A stretch of 64,000 nt of DNA, from NCBI RefSeq assembly GCF_901472535.1, contig NZ_LR590470.1, forward strand, positions 2,232,001 to 2,296,000, written 5' to 3'. The translations under genes and the position numbers were made by a program. The notes beneath the pieces were generated by a model that saw only the letters and a list, made by a program, of their open reading frames with translations, searched no databases and was not told the DNA's origin. Source of the stretch: Sphingobacterium daejeonense. Lineage in GTDB: Bacteria; Bacteroidota; Bacteroidia; Sphingobacteriales; Sphingobacteriaceae. Numbering within the stretch: position 1 is the stretch's first letter; each line of letters begins with the position of its first letter. Below, one piece after another: positions 19,131 through 27,816 of the stretch.

Positions 19131-19151
19131 GGTTTGAAAGATAGCTCTATT

Positions 19152-19345
19152 ATGTGGCAGGTGGGGACACCTGCCACGGCGACCTCACCCCATCAGGCAA
19201 TGTCATTAAGTTAAGGGAATTTAGCAAACATGCCACACCTACGGCGTTGGTTTTTTACGCGATTTCATTTCTATAGATATTACATGCCTACGGCATTTAA
19301 GAGATATTTCATGCCTCCGGCATTTAACCCCGATGGGGTTTTGCG
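19152..19345. repeat. Composite palindrome block, cluster II
   Basis: Modules in order: gtggcaggtg/cacctgccac with loop ggga (19154-19177), ccccatcaggcaatg, ccacacctacggcgttgg, atgcctacggcat, atgcctccggcat and aaccccgatggggtt. It matches the block at 11014-11206 module by module. Differences tend to fall where pairing is kept or improved. Confidence 0.8.
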
Positions 19346-19370
19346 GTGTATGGCCATATTTTTCCTATAA

Positions 19371-19480
19371 TAGTTACACCCCTACAGGGTTGAATGGTAA
19401 TGTAATGTCAATTCTATAATAGTGACACCCCTACAGGGTTGGATGACCGAATAACTTCTAGAATAGTTACAACCAACCAT
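19371..19480. repeat. Tandem 49-bp palindromic array, cluster II second part
   Basis: Units start at 19371, 19420 and 19464, with spacings 49 then 44. The last is broken (tagttacaaccaacc). The 44 step again follows the ggatgaccg...aacttctag filler, repeating the pattern of the first part. Confidence 0.75.
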
Positions 19481-19571
19481 CGTCAGCATTGTTAGTGCAA
19501 GTCTTAGCGCTTTGAGTTGCAGGTTGGCCTGACTTGTGCCTTAAAAAATTATACTATTATTTCCGGGAATC

Positions 19572-19988
19572 TTATTTTTTGGATGACCTCATTGCTGGTA
19601 ATTTCTTGATTTTGTCGTCCTTCAACATTTTTTCATATTCTTCAGACGCACTATCAATTAATCTAATTTTACCTTCTTGGTCATAATATATTCCCCATCC
19701 ATAAGTTTTGGCGAGGGGAGAGGTTCGCAGGCATGCTTGACCTTTGGAATAGAATTTTGTTCTTTCTGATTCGATATCATCTTCAAGGATTTCATTTCTT
19801 TCTGCGAAGACATCGAATATTAGGTCATCGGAATTAATTTTATTAGGATGTTTTATCAGACGGTCAAATTGGAGGTTGGCTACAGTTAGTTTATCGATTT
19901 TAACTGGTGGCATTTCGCCTTTCAAAGCTTTACAGTCTTCGGCAACCGTGATCAATGTGTTGAAATAGTTTGTAGTATGTTGTTTCAT
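19572..19988 (-). CDS. DUF6157-like protein
   Basis: It has 138 residues, with MKQHTTNYFNTLITVAEDCKA, KLTVANLQFDRLIKHPNKINSDDLIFDVFAERNEI and FYSKGQACLRTSPLAKTYGWGIYYDQEGKIRLI. This matches my memory of the DUF6157 family, whose function is not known. The frame is intact and the gene sits between the repeat cluster and a DUF1801 gene. Confidence 0.75.
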   Translation of the reverse strand: MKQHTTNYFNTLITVAEDCKALKGEMPPVKIDKLTVANLQFDRLIKHPNKINSDDLIFDVFAERNEILEDDIESERTKFYSKGQACLRTSPLAKTYGWGIYYDQEGKIRLIDSASEEYEKMLKDDKIKKLPAMRSSKK

Positions 19989-20056
19989 AGTATTCCTTCA
20001 TTAAATTATATTCTAATTTAAGAGGTCTATCTGACAAAGGTATGTCAACAGTAATA

Positions 20057-20488
20057 TTATTTAGGATTAATTCTTTCGTATTTATTTGAAACGAACTCAA
20101 TTGATTCTTTCATGATCTTATTAAGAACTTCAATATTTATATCATCTAGTTTTTTAATATAAATGCAAGCTTTTGCCATTTTATATTTTCCCAATCCTTC
20201 TAGATATTGTTTTTGGTCATCACAACCGGTTGTGACATACAAAGAAATGGCCGCCTTGCGGGGTGAGAACCCTAGCAGGGGCGCATCACCCTCGTGTCCA
20301 CTTGCATACTTATAATGATACTGACCAAAACCTATAATTGTAGGACCAAACATCTTGGCTTTTTCGCCAGTTGCTTTTTCCATCAATTCTATTAATTCAA
20401 AGGAATCTTTTTTCTTTTGTTCATTGTCCAGGTTGTTGATGAATTCTTCAACATCCACTGCGGTGAATTGGGTTTTTAGCTTGGCCAT
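20057..20488 (-). CDS. DUF1801 (YdhG-like) protein
   Basis: It has 143 residues from the ATG at 20488 (MAKLKTQFTAVDVEEFINNL). Family marks are KMFGPTIIGFGQYHYKYASGHEGDAPLLGFSPRKAAISLYVTTG and the helical C-terminus with CIYIKKLDDINIEVLNKIMKESI. Longer in-frame starts would overlap the next upstream gene and are less likely. The function is unknown, with a fold related to frataxin-like/YdhG proteins. Confidence 0.85.
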   Translation of the reverse strand: MAKLKTQFTAVDVEEFINNLDNEQKKKDSFELIELMEKATGEKAKMFGPTIIGFGQYHYKYASGHEGDAPLLGFSPRKAAISLYVTTGCDDQKQYLEGLGKYKMAKACIYIKKLDDINIEVLNKIMKESIEFVSNKYERINPK

Positions 20489-20490
20489 AA

Positions 20491-20943
20491 TTATTTTTCG
20501 CAGATTTCTTTTAATAGACGTAAAGCTTCGGGCCAAGATTCATCAAACATATTTGCATCTTCATCAGCGGAAACCTCCACAGAGCAGATCAATTCTGTTT
20601 CTCCATCTATTTTTTTAAACCGGTATACTTCGAGGGCGTTTTTCCAATTATCTATCATTTCACCTTCATACAGCTCACCAATATGATTAAACATTCCAAT
20701 ATGCCTGATAATAACTATTTCTGCTGGAATATTTTTGTCAACCATAGAAATCATACCTGCTTCAAGACCATCTTGGTCGGTTGAGGTAAAGAACATTTTT
20801 GAACCTTCTTCCCAATTTCCTTTGATACCAGAAGTAGGGCTAAATGGTTTAGTCCATTCTCTATATGTATCATGACCTAACATTAAGTCATAAACTTTTC
20901 GTGGATCAGCTTCGATTGTTGTTGTAAAATATATTGTTTTCAT
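20491..20943 (-). CDS. SRPBCC family protein
   Basis: It has 150 residues from 20943 (MKTIYFTTTIEADPRKVYDLMLGHDTYREWTKPFSPTS), ending ANMFDESWPEALRLLKEIC. The upstream in-frame ATG at 21000 would run into the next gene, so I prefer 20943. The stop is 2 bases before the DUF1801 start and the start is 2 bases after the VOC stop, giving a tight operon. Confidence 0.85.
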   Translation of the reverse strand: MKTIYFTTTIEADPRKVYDLMLGHDTYREWTKPFSPTSGIKGNWEEGSKMFFTSTDQDGLEAGMISMVDKNIPAEIVIIRHIGMFNHIGELYEGEMIDNWKNALEVYRFKKIDGETELICSVEVSADEDANMFDESWPEALRLLKEICEK

Positions 20944-20944
20944 G

Positions 20945-21340
20945 TTATTGAAATTTTCCGAATCCAAATACTGCTCCTGCAGGATCTTGGACAATGACAT
21001 AATTTAGAGTTCCGTCTGGTTTTTTGCTTTCATGGATTAATTTTCCACCTTTTTCCATTGCTGTTTTCAAAGTGGCATCTACATCTTCTACACATACATA
21101 CATAATCCATTGTGGCGGTATGTCAGCATTTACGCCACGTTGATTGCAAATTCCACCAGCGGGTTCTTTCTCATCGATCAGCATGGCATAATCATTATAT
21201 AATTCTTCACCATCCTTCATTGCTACAGGAAATTCTTTCCAGCCTAGCACATCTTTATAGAACTCTTTTAGGGAATCTGCTTGATTAGTCGTGAGGTCAG
21301 CCCAAACGATCTGTCCAACTTTATATTTTTTTTCAGACAT
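20945..21340 (-). CDS. VOC family protein
   Basis: It has 131 residues: VGQIVWADLTTNQADSLKEFYKDVLGWKEFPVAM, then AGGICNQRGVNADIPPQWIMYVCVEDVDATLKTAMEKGGKLIHE and the closing VIVQDPAGAVFGFGKF. This is a stand-alone VOC domain of the type often annotated as glyoxalase. It lies 4 bases from the upstream SRPBCC gene. Confidence 0.88.
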   Translation of the reverse strand: MSEKKYKVGQIVWADLTTNQADSLKEFYKDVLGWKEFPVAMKDGEELYNDYAMLIDEKEPAGGICNQRGVNADIPPQWIMYVCVEDVDATLKTAMEKGGKLIHESKKPDGTLNYVIVQDPAGAVFGFGKFQ

Positions 21341-21344
21341 AATT

Positions 21345-21764
21345 TTAAGCTTTGCTCTCTACATGTTTTTTGAAATTGTCTAATATAGATTGCCATCCTT
21401 CCCGTTGCATTTCTTCCGGATTAGTTTCTTCAGCGTCAAAATCAATCAGAACCTTTGTCTTTCCATTTTCGTCTTGAAATTTCATGTCAGTTGTTCTGTT
21501 ATCGCCAAGGACATAAGAAATACTGTTTTTTGGAGTTACCTCTGTATAAGTTCCTTCGAAATCAAATTCAAAACTACCATCTTTAGCTGCCATTTTGTTG
21601 TTGAACTTTCCACCCACACGCAAATCATTCTGTGAAGAGGGGCAGTGCAAGTCATCTGATGCGTGGTTCCATTGTTTAATATCTTCGGGATTATTATAGG
21701 TATCCCAAACAAGGTCCAAAGGTGCATTGATCAGGGATTCGATGTGGATTCTTTTCTTTTCCAT
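21345..21764 (-). CDS. SRPBCC / AHSA1-like protein
   Basis: It has 139 residues: RIHIESLINAPLDLVWDTYNNPEDIKQWNHASDDLHCPSSQNDLRVGGKFNNKMAAKDG and the C-terminal EEMQREGWQSILDNFKKHVESK. First gene of the minus-strand run 21764-19572, with a divergent plus-strand SRPBCC gene 155 bases away, so both promoters should lie in 21765-21918. Confidence 0.9.
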   Translation of the reverse strand: MEKKRIHIESLINAPLDLVWDTYNNPEDIKQWNHASDDLHCPSSQNDLRVGGKFNNKMAAKDGSFEFDFEGTYTEVTPKNSISYVLGDNRTTDMKFQDENGKTKVLIDFDAEETNPEEMQREGWQSILDNFKKHVESKA

Positions 21765-21918
21765 TTTATAGTTTATTAGTGTTATTCGAAAATAGGATTA
21801 TAATTTTTAATCTTTCTTGCCATATGGCAAGAAAAACTTGTACAAAAATGAAATTAAGATTTTTTTAGCCCTAAATTAGATTTTAGTTTGTTTATTAGAA
21901 ATATAAAAAAAAGATATT

Positions 21919-22377
21919 ATGAATGATTTTTTAACAGCCAGGGCATCCATAGAGATTTTAAAACCTATTGAGGAGGTTTTTGAGGCAATCATAGATCCAG
22001 ATAAAATGAGTAATTATTTTATTGAGAAATCTTCAGGTAGGCTTGAAGAAGGGGTAACAGTGGAGTGGAAATTTCCGGAATTTGATGATATATTTCCAGT
22101 CAAGGGAATTGATATTCGCCCTTATGAATATATTTCCTTTGATTGGAGTGGTGGTGCAGAAGGCATGAAAGTGGAGGTTTTCTTGGAAGCCTATAAAGAT
22201 ATATTTACAGTGGTCCGTATTAAAGAGAGCTTTATGCCTATGAATGATGAAGGAATTCAACAAGCTATTGGTCAGACTGAAGGGTGGTCAAACTTCTTGG
22301 CGTGCCTAAAAGCAAGTTTGGAATATGGTATTAACCTACGAAAAGGTGCTTTTGATTTTATGAGACCCCAAAATTAA
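21919..22377 (+). CDS. SRPBCC / AHSA1-like protein
   Basis: It has 152 residues: ARASIEILKPIEEVFEAIIDPDKMSNYFIEKSSGRLEEGVTVEWKFPEFDD and ending IGQTEGWSNFLACLKASLEYGINLRKGAFDFMRPQN. It is divergent from the SRPBCC gene at 21345-21764, and 3 bases separate its stop from the next gene, so it is cotranscribed with the DUF1801/YdeI protein. Confidence 0.88.
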   Translation: MNDFLTARASIEILKPIEEVFEAIIDPDKMSNYFIEKSSGRLEEGVTVEWKFPEFDDIFPVKGIDIRPYEYISFDWSGGAEGMKVEVFLEAYKDIFTVVRIKESFMPMNDEGIQQAIGQTEGWSNFLACLKASLEYGINLRKGAFDFMRPQN

Positions 22378-22380
22378 TGT

Positions 22381-23317
22381 ATGAGCGATTTCACTAATAT
22401 TGCTGAATATATAGAAGAGTTTGAAGGTAAACAAAAGGAATACCTTCGTGATGTATATTCTATTATCAAGCAGGCGGCACCACAAGATTCTAAGGAGACT
22501 ATCAATTATAAGATGCCTACTTTTCGTTATAATGGCAACTTGATTCACTTTGCTATGTTCAAGAACCATTTGGGTTTATATCCCGGTACTGCAGCAATCA
22601 ACCATTTTGAACCTGAATTGAAGTCATTCAAAACTTCAAAAGGGGCTGTTCAATTTCCGTTGGATTCACCACTTCCTGAAAAGTTAATCTCTGATATCGT
22701 AAGGTTTAATGCAGAGCTCTTGAAGGAAAAGAAATATCCGAGTTGGGAACATAAAAACTCAAAATGGGATGAGTGTCAAGAATTCATGAGTGATTTGATG
22801 TCTAGGACTAAAACTCCATTAAAAAAAGAGATCAAATGGGGCACTGATGTTTACACTTTCAATGGTAAAAATATAATCGGATGGGGAGGGTTTAAAGAGT
22901 TCTTTTCATTATGGTTTTATAATGGTGTATTTCTGGAGGATAAATTAAATGTTTTAGTAACAGCATCGGAAGGAAAAACCAAATCATTGCGGCAGTGGAG
23001 GTTTACCGATGTGAGGGATATGAAAGAAAAGGATATCCTAGCCTATATTGAGGAATCTGTACAAACGGTTAGAGATGGAAAAGAAATTAAACCAACAAAA
23101 ACTCCAGCAAAAGAGGTAAGTGGGATACTTAAAGAGTATTTGGACAAGGATAAAAAAATTTCATGAATCTTATTACCAACTTACTCCCGGAAAGCAGAAG
23201 GAATATGCGGAATATATTGAGGAAGCAAAGCAGGAAAAAACAAAAATTTCAAGGGTTGAAAAAATAATTTCTTTGGTCCTTGCAGGGAAAGGATTGCATG
23301 ACAAATACAAAAAGTAA
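22381..23317 (+). CDS. DUF1801-YdeI/OmdA multi-domain protein (frameshifted)
   Basis: About 311 residues when joined. Residues 1-130 are a DUF1801 domain (ETINYKMPTFRYNGNLIHFAMFKNHLGLYPGTAAI). Next comes a second DUF1801-type domain (EIKWGTDVYTFNGKNIIGWGGFKEFFSLWFYNGVFL). The last 60 residues resemble the YdeI/OmdA C-terminus (YQLTPGKQKEYAEYIEEAKQEKTKISRVEKIISLVLAGKGLHDKYK). One extra A in the A7 run at 23152-23158 splits off the C-terminus; removing it reads KDKKFHESYYQLTPGK. The function is unknown; YdeI-type proteins are linked to resistance to cationic peptides in other bacteria. Confidence 0.82.
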
Positions 23318-23345
23318 GTCTATCATAATGATAGGCTTTTTTTGT
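23318..23345 (+). terminator. Terminator after the DUF1801-YdeI gene
   Basis: A perfect stem (gtctatcataatgataggc) begins right after the stop and is followed by T8. Confidence 0.8.
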
Positions 23346-23426
23346 TTTAATACAACAAATCTTTATAAAGTCTGTTCTTAATATAGATTATAATCACTGA
23401 CATATTAAAATTATATCACCTAAACG

Positions 23427-24542
23427 ATGGATAGAAGGAATTTTATTACGCAAAGTATATTATTAGGAGGAGGTTTGGCTGTTGGAAACAGCAAATTACC
23501 GACTGATTTGATTGGAAATACAAAAACTATGAGTAAAACAACACAAACGAATAAATTTCGTCCAAAAACCATGAGTGGATTTGGAGGAGTAGCCATTGGA
23601 AACGGATTTAATGTAGATCATGGGGATATTGCTGCACATGAAGCATTGGACCAAGCATGGAATTCTGGGGTTAGATATTTTGATACTTCGCCTTGGTATG
23701 GCCTTGGCATCAGTGAGCGTAGAATGGGTCTGTATTTAAAAGATAAGTTGAAGGATGAGTATACCATTTCCACAAAAATTGGGAGATTATTGGTTCCTCA
23801 TGATAATTATAAGCAGAAAGGATTGATGTGGGGCGGACAGATGAATGCTTCATATACCTATGATTATTCTGCTGAAGGAGCTAGGAAATCAGTAGAGGAT
23901 AGTTTGCAACGCTTGGGCATTGGTTCATTGGATATTGTTTTTGTCCATGACCTTTCACCCGATAATGGTGATATGGGAAAGGATTGGTTACAATATTTTG
24001 AGACTGCGAAAAACGGAGCATTCAAGGAGTTGACCAAAATGAGGGAAGAAGGATTGATCAAAGGTTGGGGATTGGGAGTTAATACGATAGAGCCGATCTT
24101 AAAGACCATTGAGGTTGCAGATCCCGATATTTTTCTCTCGGCATGCCAATATTCATTGATCAAATATGAAGACGATTTAAAGCAAGTATTTCCTAAAATA
24201 GCCGAAAAAGGGATGTCTATTGTTGTGGGAGCGCCATTGTGTGCAGGATTTTTAGCGGGTCGTCCTAGATATTTATATGGGAAAGATATCCCGGCATTTG
24301 CGGCTGAGAAATTAGAAAAGTTAGAAAGAGTTGCAGCGAATCATCAGGTTGATTTGCGGACTGCGGCCCTTCAATTCTCTGCGGCACCTGATGTAGTATC
24401 AGCAGTTATTCCTGGTGCGAGTTCAGGAGAACAGGCTAAAGAAAATGCGGCATCATTTGATGCGAAGGTGCCGAAAGGATTTTGGGATGAACTGAAAAGT
24501 GAAAAATTGATCATTGAGGCAGCTCCCGTTCCAAATGCTTAA
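23427..24542 (+). CDS. Aldo/keto reductase with Tat-like leader
   Basis: It has 371 residues. The N-terminus has a twin-arginine-like leader (MDRRNFITQSILLGGGLAVG), suggesting export, then an AKR TIM barrel: ALDQAWNSGVRYFDTSPWYGLGISERRMG (catalytic Asp and Tyr), STKIGRLL (Lys) and LDIVFVHDLS (His). The C-terminal cofactor region includes VVSAVIPGASSGEQAKENAASF. It resembles pyridoxal/L-fucose/D-threo-aldose dehydrogenase members, but the substrate is open. It probably leads an operon with the next three genes (gaps of 8, 6 and 23 bases). Confidence 0.9.
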   Translation: MDRRNFITQSILLGGGLAVGNSKLPTDLIGNTKTMSKTTQTNKFRPKTMSGFGGVAIGNGFNVDHGDIAAHEALDQAWNSGVRYFDTSPWYGLGISERRMGLYLKDKLKDEYTISTKIGRLLVPHDNYKQKGLMWGGQMNASYTYDYSAEGARKSVEDSLQRLGIGSLDIVFVHDLSPDNGDMGKDWLQYFETAKNGAFKELTKMREEGLIKGWGLGVNTIEPILKTIEVADPDIFLSACQYSLIKYEDDLKQVFPKIAEKGMSIVVGAPLCAGFLAGRPRYLYGKDIPAFAAEKLEKLERVAANHQVDLRTAALQFSAAPDVVSAVIPGASSGEQAKENAASFDAKVPKGFWDELKSEKLIIEAAPVPNA

Positions 24543-24550
24543 ATTGCGGT

Positions 24551-25412
24551 ATGGAATATAAAGATAAAATCGGGTTTATAGGTCTTGGAAACATGGGTAA
24601 ACCAATGGCCAAGAATTTGGAACAAGCAGGGGTACCTTTGTATGTTTATAACAGGACTCCTGAAAAGATGAATGATTTCTCTGTAAAGAGTATCCCTTGT
24701 AATGATATTTATTCACTTGTAAAGGAGTGCGATATTATTTTCACGATGTTGACCAATGATGATGCTGTACATGCTGTTTATGAAACCATTCTGTCCATGG
24801 ACATTGCTGGTAAATTGTTTGTGGATATGAGTACCATTTCACAAGATGCCTCCAAAGCCATTTCAGAAACCACTAAATTGAAAGGAGCAAGTTTTATCGA
24901 TGCGCCTGTTGCCGGAAGTACGCAGCCGGCAAAGGATGGGACCTTAATATTTATGGTCGGCGGTGATGAAGCGGATGAGAAGAAAGTTTTGCCTTATTTG
25001 GAAATCATGGGCAAGGAGGTAAAATATATGGGTGCAAATGGTCAGGGGTGTCAATGCGAAATTATGTATTAATTATTATTTGTCGATCCTCTATCAAGGC
25101 ATGGCCGAGACGGTTTTGTTTGCTGAAAAGATGGGGATTTCTCGTGAAAACATGATGAGCATAATAAATGAAAGTGCAAGTGGAAGTGGAGCTTCCAAAG
25201 TAAAGACATCTATGATCATCAAGGATGAATATCCGGCTGCATTTTCAATCGATTTGATGTTGAAAGATGTGAAACTAGCTGTTGAGGCAGGTGCGAAATA
25301 CCCATTGACAGATAGTGTTTTAAAAACTTATCAGGGAGCTAAAGATGCAGGTTTTGCTACTTATGACGTAATGAGTGTTATTCCATTTATGGAAGATAAA
25401 AAACCTAATTAA
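24551..25412 (+). CDS. Beta-hydroxyacid dehydrogenase (3-hydroxyisobutyrate dehydrogenase family, frameshifted)
   Basis: An NAD(P)-dependent dehydrogenase of about 286 residues. It has the nucleotide-binding motif IGFIGLGNMGKPMAKNLEQAG, the substrate signature FIDAPVAGSTQPAKDGTLIFMVGG, and the catalytic Lys-x3-Asn in AKLCINYY. The frame breaks just before this last motif: one extra G in the G4 run at 25045-25048, and removing it reads GANGQGVNAKLCINYYLSILYQGM. Possible substrates are 3-hydroxyisobutyrate, tartronate semialdehyde, succinic semialdehyde or related acids. Confidence 0.88.
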
Positions 25413-25418
25413 TACAAC

Positions 25419-26423
25419 ATGAGAAAGATTTATTATATCCTTATTATCTTATTAAGTTGTTCCACCATTTATGCTCAAGATGGCCGATCTGTTTTAGATA
25501 TTAATCTTTCTAATTATACCTATCCTTATCCTGTAGATTCGATTGATCTTACGCCCAATCAGCAACAAGATCTGAAGATGTTTTACATGGATGTAAAGCC
25601 GAGCAGTAATTCCAATGGCAAAACCATAGTATTATTGCATGGGAAAAATTTTAATGGTGCATACTGGAAGACAACCATTGAGGCATTAACAAAAAATGGT
25701 TACCGAGTAGTGGTTCCGGATCAAATCGGTTTCGGAAAGTCTTCAAAACCTGATTCTTATCAGTATAGTTTTCAGCAATTGGCATACAATACTGATCAGG
25801 TCATCAAGCATTTGGGCATAGATAAATTTTCACTATTAGGTCATTCCATGGGTGGTATGTTGGCAACTAGGTATACGCTTATGTATCCGGAGAAGGTGGA
25901 GAAATTGATCCTTGAAAACCCTATTGGTTTAGAGGATTGGAAGTTATATGCTCCATACATTACAATAGATGAAAGCTATCAGACTGAATTAAAGGCTAAT
26001 TACGAAAGTACAAAAGCTTATCAATTGAAATTCTATTACGATAATAAGTGGAAGCCAGAATACGATGAATGGGTTTATTTATTAACGGGCTGGGTGAAAG
26101 ACTCTAATTATAAAAAGGTAGCCTGGAACAATGCTTTGACTACCGACATGGTTTTCACACAACCTGTAGTTTATGAGTTCCAAGATTTGGATTTACCTAC
26201 CTTATTAATCATTGGGACTCGAGATAGAACTGCTATCGGAAAAGACAGGGTCAAGGATCCTGAGATTCAAAATAAGATGGGTCAATATCAAATTTTGGGT
26301 AAAGAGACTCAAAAGAAAATAAAAGGCTCTGAATTGGTAGAGTTGGATAATGTAGGTCATCTTCCTCATATCGAGGTGTTCGAAAGGTTTATACAACCCT
26401 TATTGAAGTTTTTGGCCAAATAA
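25419..26423 (+). CDS. Secreted alpha/beta hydrolase
   Basis: It has 334 residues with a signal peptide (MRKIYYILIILLSCSTIYAQ). The alpha/beta-hydrolase fold shows HGKNFNGAYW (oxyanion turn), the nucleophile elbow GHSMGGM, a late Asp in IIGTRDRTAIGK and His in NVGHLPHIEVFE, completing a Ser-Asp-His triad. Substrate unknown. Third gene of the 23.4-27.2 kb operon. Confidence 0.88.
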   Translation: MRKIYYILIILLSCSTIYAQDGRSVLDINLSNYTYPYPVDSIDLTPNQQQDLKMFYMDVKPSSNSNGKTIVLLHGKNFNGAYWKTTIEALTKNGYRVVVPDQIGFGKSSKPDSYQYSFQQLAYNTDQVIKHLGIDKFSLLGHSMGGMLATRYTLMYPEKVEKLILENPIGLEDWKLYAPYITIDESYQTELKANYESTKAYQLKFYYDNKWKPEYDEWVYLLTGWVKDSNYKKVAWNNALTTDMVFTQPVVYEFQDLDLPTLLIIGTRDRTAIGKDRVKDPEIQNKMGQYQILGKETQKKIKGSELVELDNVGHLPHIEVFERFIQPLLKFLAK

Positions 26424-26446
26424 ATTAAACTTAAAAATATCTAAAC

Positions 26447-27187
26447 ATGAAAACACAGGCTATTCTAGTTTTAATGAGCATCCTATTGGGAAATATGGTT
26501 ATTGCTCAGGAATTGAAAGAGGTGAACTATAAAGATGGTAACCAAGAATTGAAGGGGATGGTTACCAATAATTCAGGTCAAAATTTACCTGGCGTATTGA
26601 TACTTCCAGCTTGGAAAGGAATCGATCAAGAGGCAAAAGATGCCGCGATTGCTTTGGAGAAGCAAGGTTATATCGCATTTATAGCTGACATATATGGTGT
26701 TGGCAACACACCAACTGACAATGCTGGATCTTCAAAATTATCTTCTCAATACAAGAAGGATTATAAATCTTACCAAGGAAGAATCCAAGCTGCTTTAGAT
26801 GAACTGAAAAAATCAGGTGCTACCAAGATAGCGGTTATTGGTTATTGTTTTGGAGGAACTGGTGCCTTGGAAGCTGCAAGGGGAGGTTTGCCTGTTGAAG
26901 GTGTTGTATGTATTCATGGAGGTTTGGCAAAGGCTGCCGATCGTCCTAATGTTGAAATCAAGAGTAAAGTATTGGTAGAACATCCTGCTGATGACGCTTC
27001 GGTAAAGCCAGAAGATTATGATGGACTGGTTAAAGAATTGAACGAGGGAAAGGCAGATTGGCAGATCATCACCTATGCAAATTCTAAGCATACTTTTACA
27101 AATCCTGAGTCAGCAGATTACAATCCAGTAATGGCGAAACGCGCATGGAACCATACGCTTATGTTTTTAGATGAAATACTAAAATAA
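26447..27187 (+). CDS. Secreted dienelactone hydrolase family protein
   Basis: It has 246 residues with a signal peptide (MKTQAILVLMSILLGNMVIAQ). The domain has GVLILPAWKGIDQEAKDAAIALEKQGYIAFIADIYG, the Cys nucleophile elbow GYCFGGTGALEAARGG, and a late His in ANSKHTFTNPESADYNPVMAKRAW. The Cys-Asp-His set fits dienelactone hydrolases, yet periplasmic members probably act on other esters. Last gene of the operon, followed by a terminator. Confidence 0.9.
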   Translation: MKTQAILVLMSILLGNMVIAQELKEVNYKDGNQELKGMVTNNSGQNLPGVLILPAWKGIDQEAKDAAIALEKQGYIAFIADIYGVGNTPTDNAGSSKLSSQYKKDYKSYQGRIQAALDELKKSGATKIAVIGYCFGGTGALEAARGGLPVEGVVCIHGGLAKAADRPNVEIKSKVLVEHPADDASVKPEDYDGLVKELNEGKADWQIITYANSKHTFTNPESADYNPVMAKRAWNHTLMFLDEILK

Positions 27188-27211
27188 GGTAAGTTGACTC
27201 AGCTTACAGTA

Positions 27212-27240
27212 AAGCTACCATACGGTGGCTTTTTTTTGTG
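27212..27240 (+). terminator. Terminator after the hydrolase operon
   Basis: A stem (aagctacc / ggtggctt with a G-T pair) is followed by T8, shortly after the dienelactone hydrolase stop. Confidence 0.75.
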
Positions 27241-27424
27241 AATTTGAATAGTGCCTAAAAGTTCTTTTCCTAGATTTTCGAAATATGGATAGATAAAATA
27301 TTGAGGTTATCAACAAAGCTAAAAACATAATCCATTCGCTTGTCAACGTATAATTATAATAAGAATATAACGCTGTTAAAATAAAGGATTTCATAAAGAA
27401 AAGGGTTAATAAAATAATTTTCAT
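27215..27424 (-). CDS. Small membrane protein, hypothetical
   Basis: It has 69 residues with two predicted membrane helices (IILLTLFFMKSFILTALYSYYNY and WIMFLALLITSIFYLSIF) and a basic tail. The reading frame ends inside the terminator hairpin, so either the last residues are wrong because of a frameshift, or the gene ends within a bidirectional terminator. I do not recognise it. The hydrophobic pattern and the start make it more likely real than chance. Confidence 0.4.
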   Translation of the reverse strand: MKIILLTLFFMKSFILTALYSYYNYTLTSEWIMFLALLITSIFYLSIFRKSRKRTFRHYSNSQKKATVW

Positions 27425-27816
27425 CCTTATATATTTAAAATACTGGTTTATTTCTTCTAAATTAATATATAACCTGTTAAAATCAATAATTAATGTTAAA
27501 ATTTTATTAATTTCATTTTAATTATTTTATTCTGAAAAGTGTTAACGTGTTTATCTGATTGAGCTAATTTTAAGATATTTCAATAAATCAGCAAATTGTT
27601 ACAATATTTATAAAATTCCATAAAAATTTATGAAAATTTTAACATTATGATTTCCAATGGTTTAGGAATTGTTATATCTACATTTTATTATTTAATAGGT
27701 TAAAAAAATAAAAGAAAAAGCCATTTTTTCCATTAGTGGGTATCAAAAAGCATGTTCATTTACCTATCTTAGGGCTACTAAACATAAATCTATAATAACT
27801 TAAACGCCTTAATTCT
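27425..27816. other. Intergenic region upstream of SusC, no gene seen
   Basis: AT-rich and without a convincing reading frame. It must hold the promoter for the SusC/SusD/phospholipase group and for the small minus-strand protein. I could not single out a clear -33/-7 pair, and no anti-sigma/ECF sigma gene is present beside it. Confidence 0.6.

Noticed and set aside
18964..19480. CRISPR-like array from the regular 49-base period with a short palindrome
   Set aside because: The fillers between repeats are only about 20 bases and two are identical, and no cas gene is present. It is a tandem repeat, not a CRISPR array.
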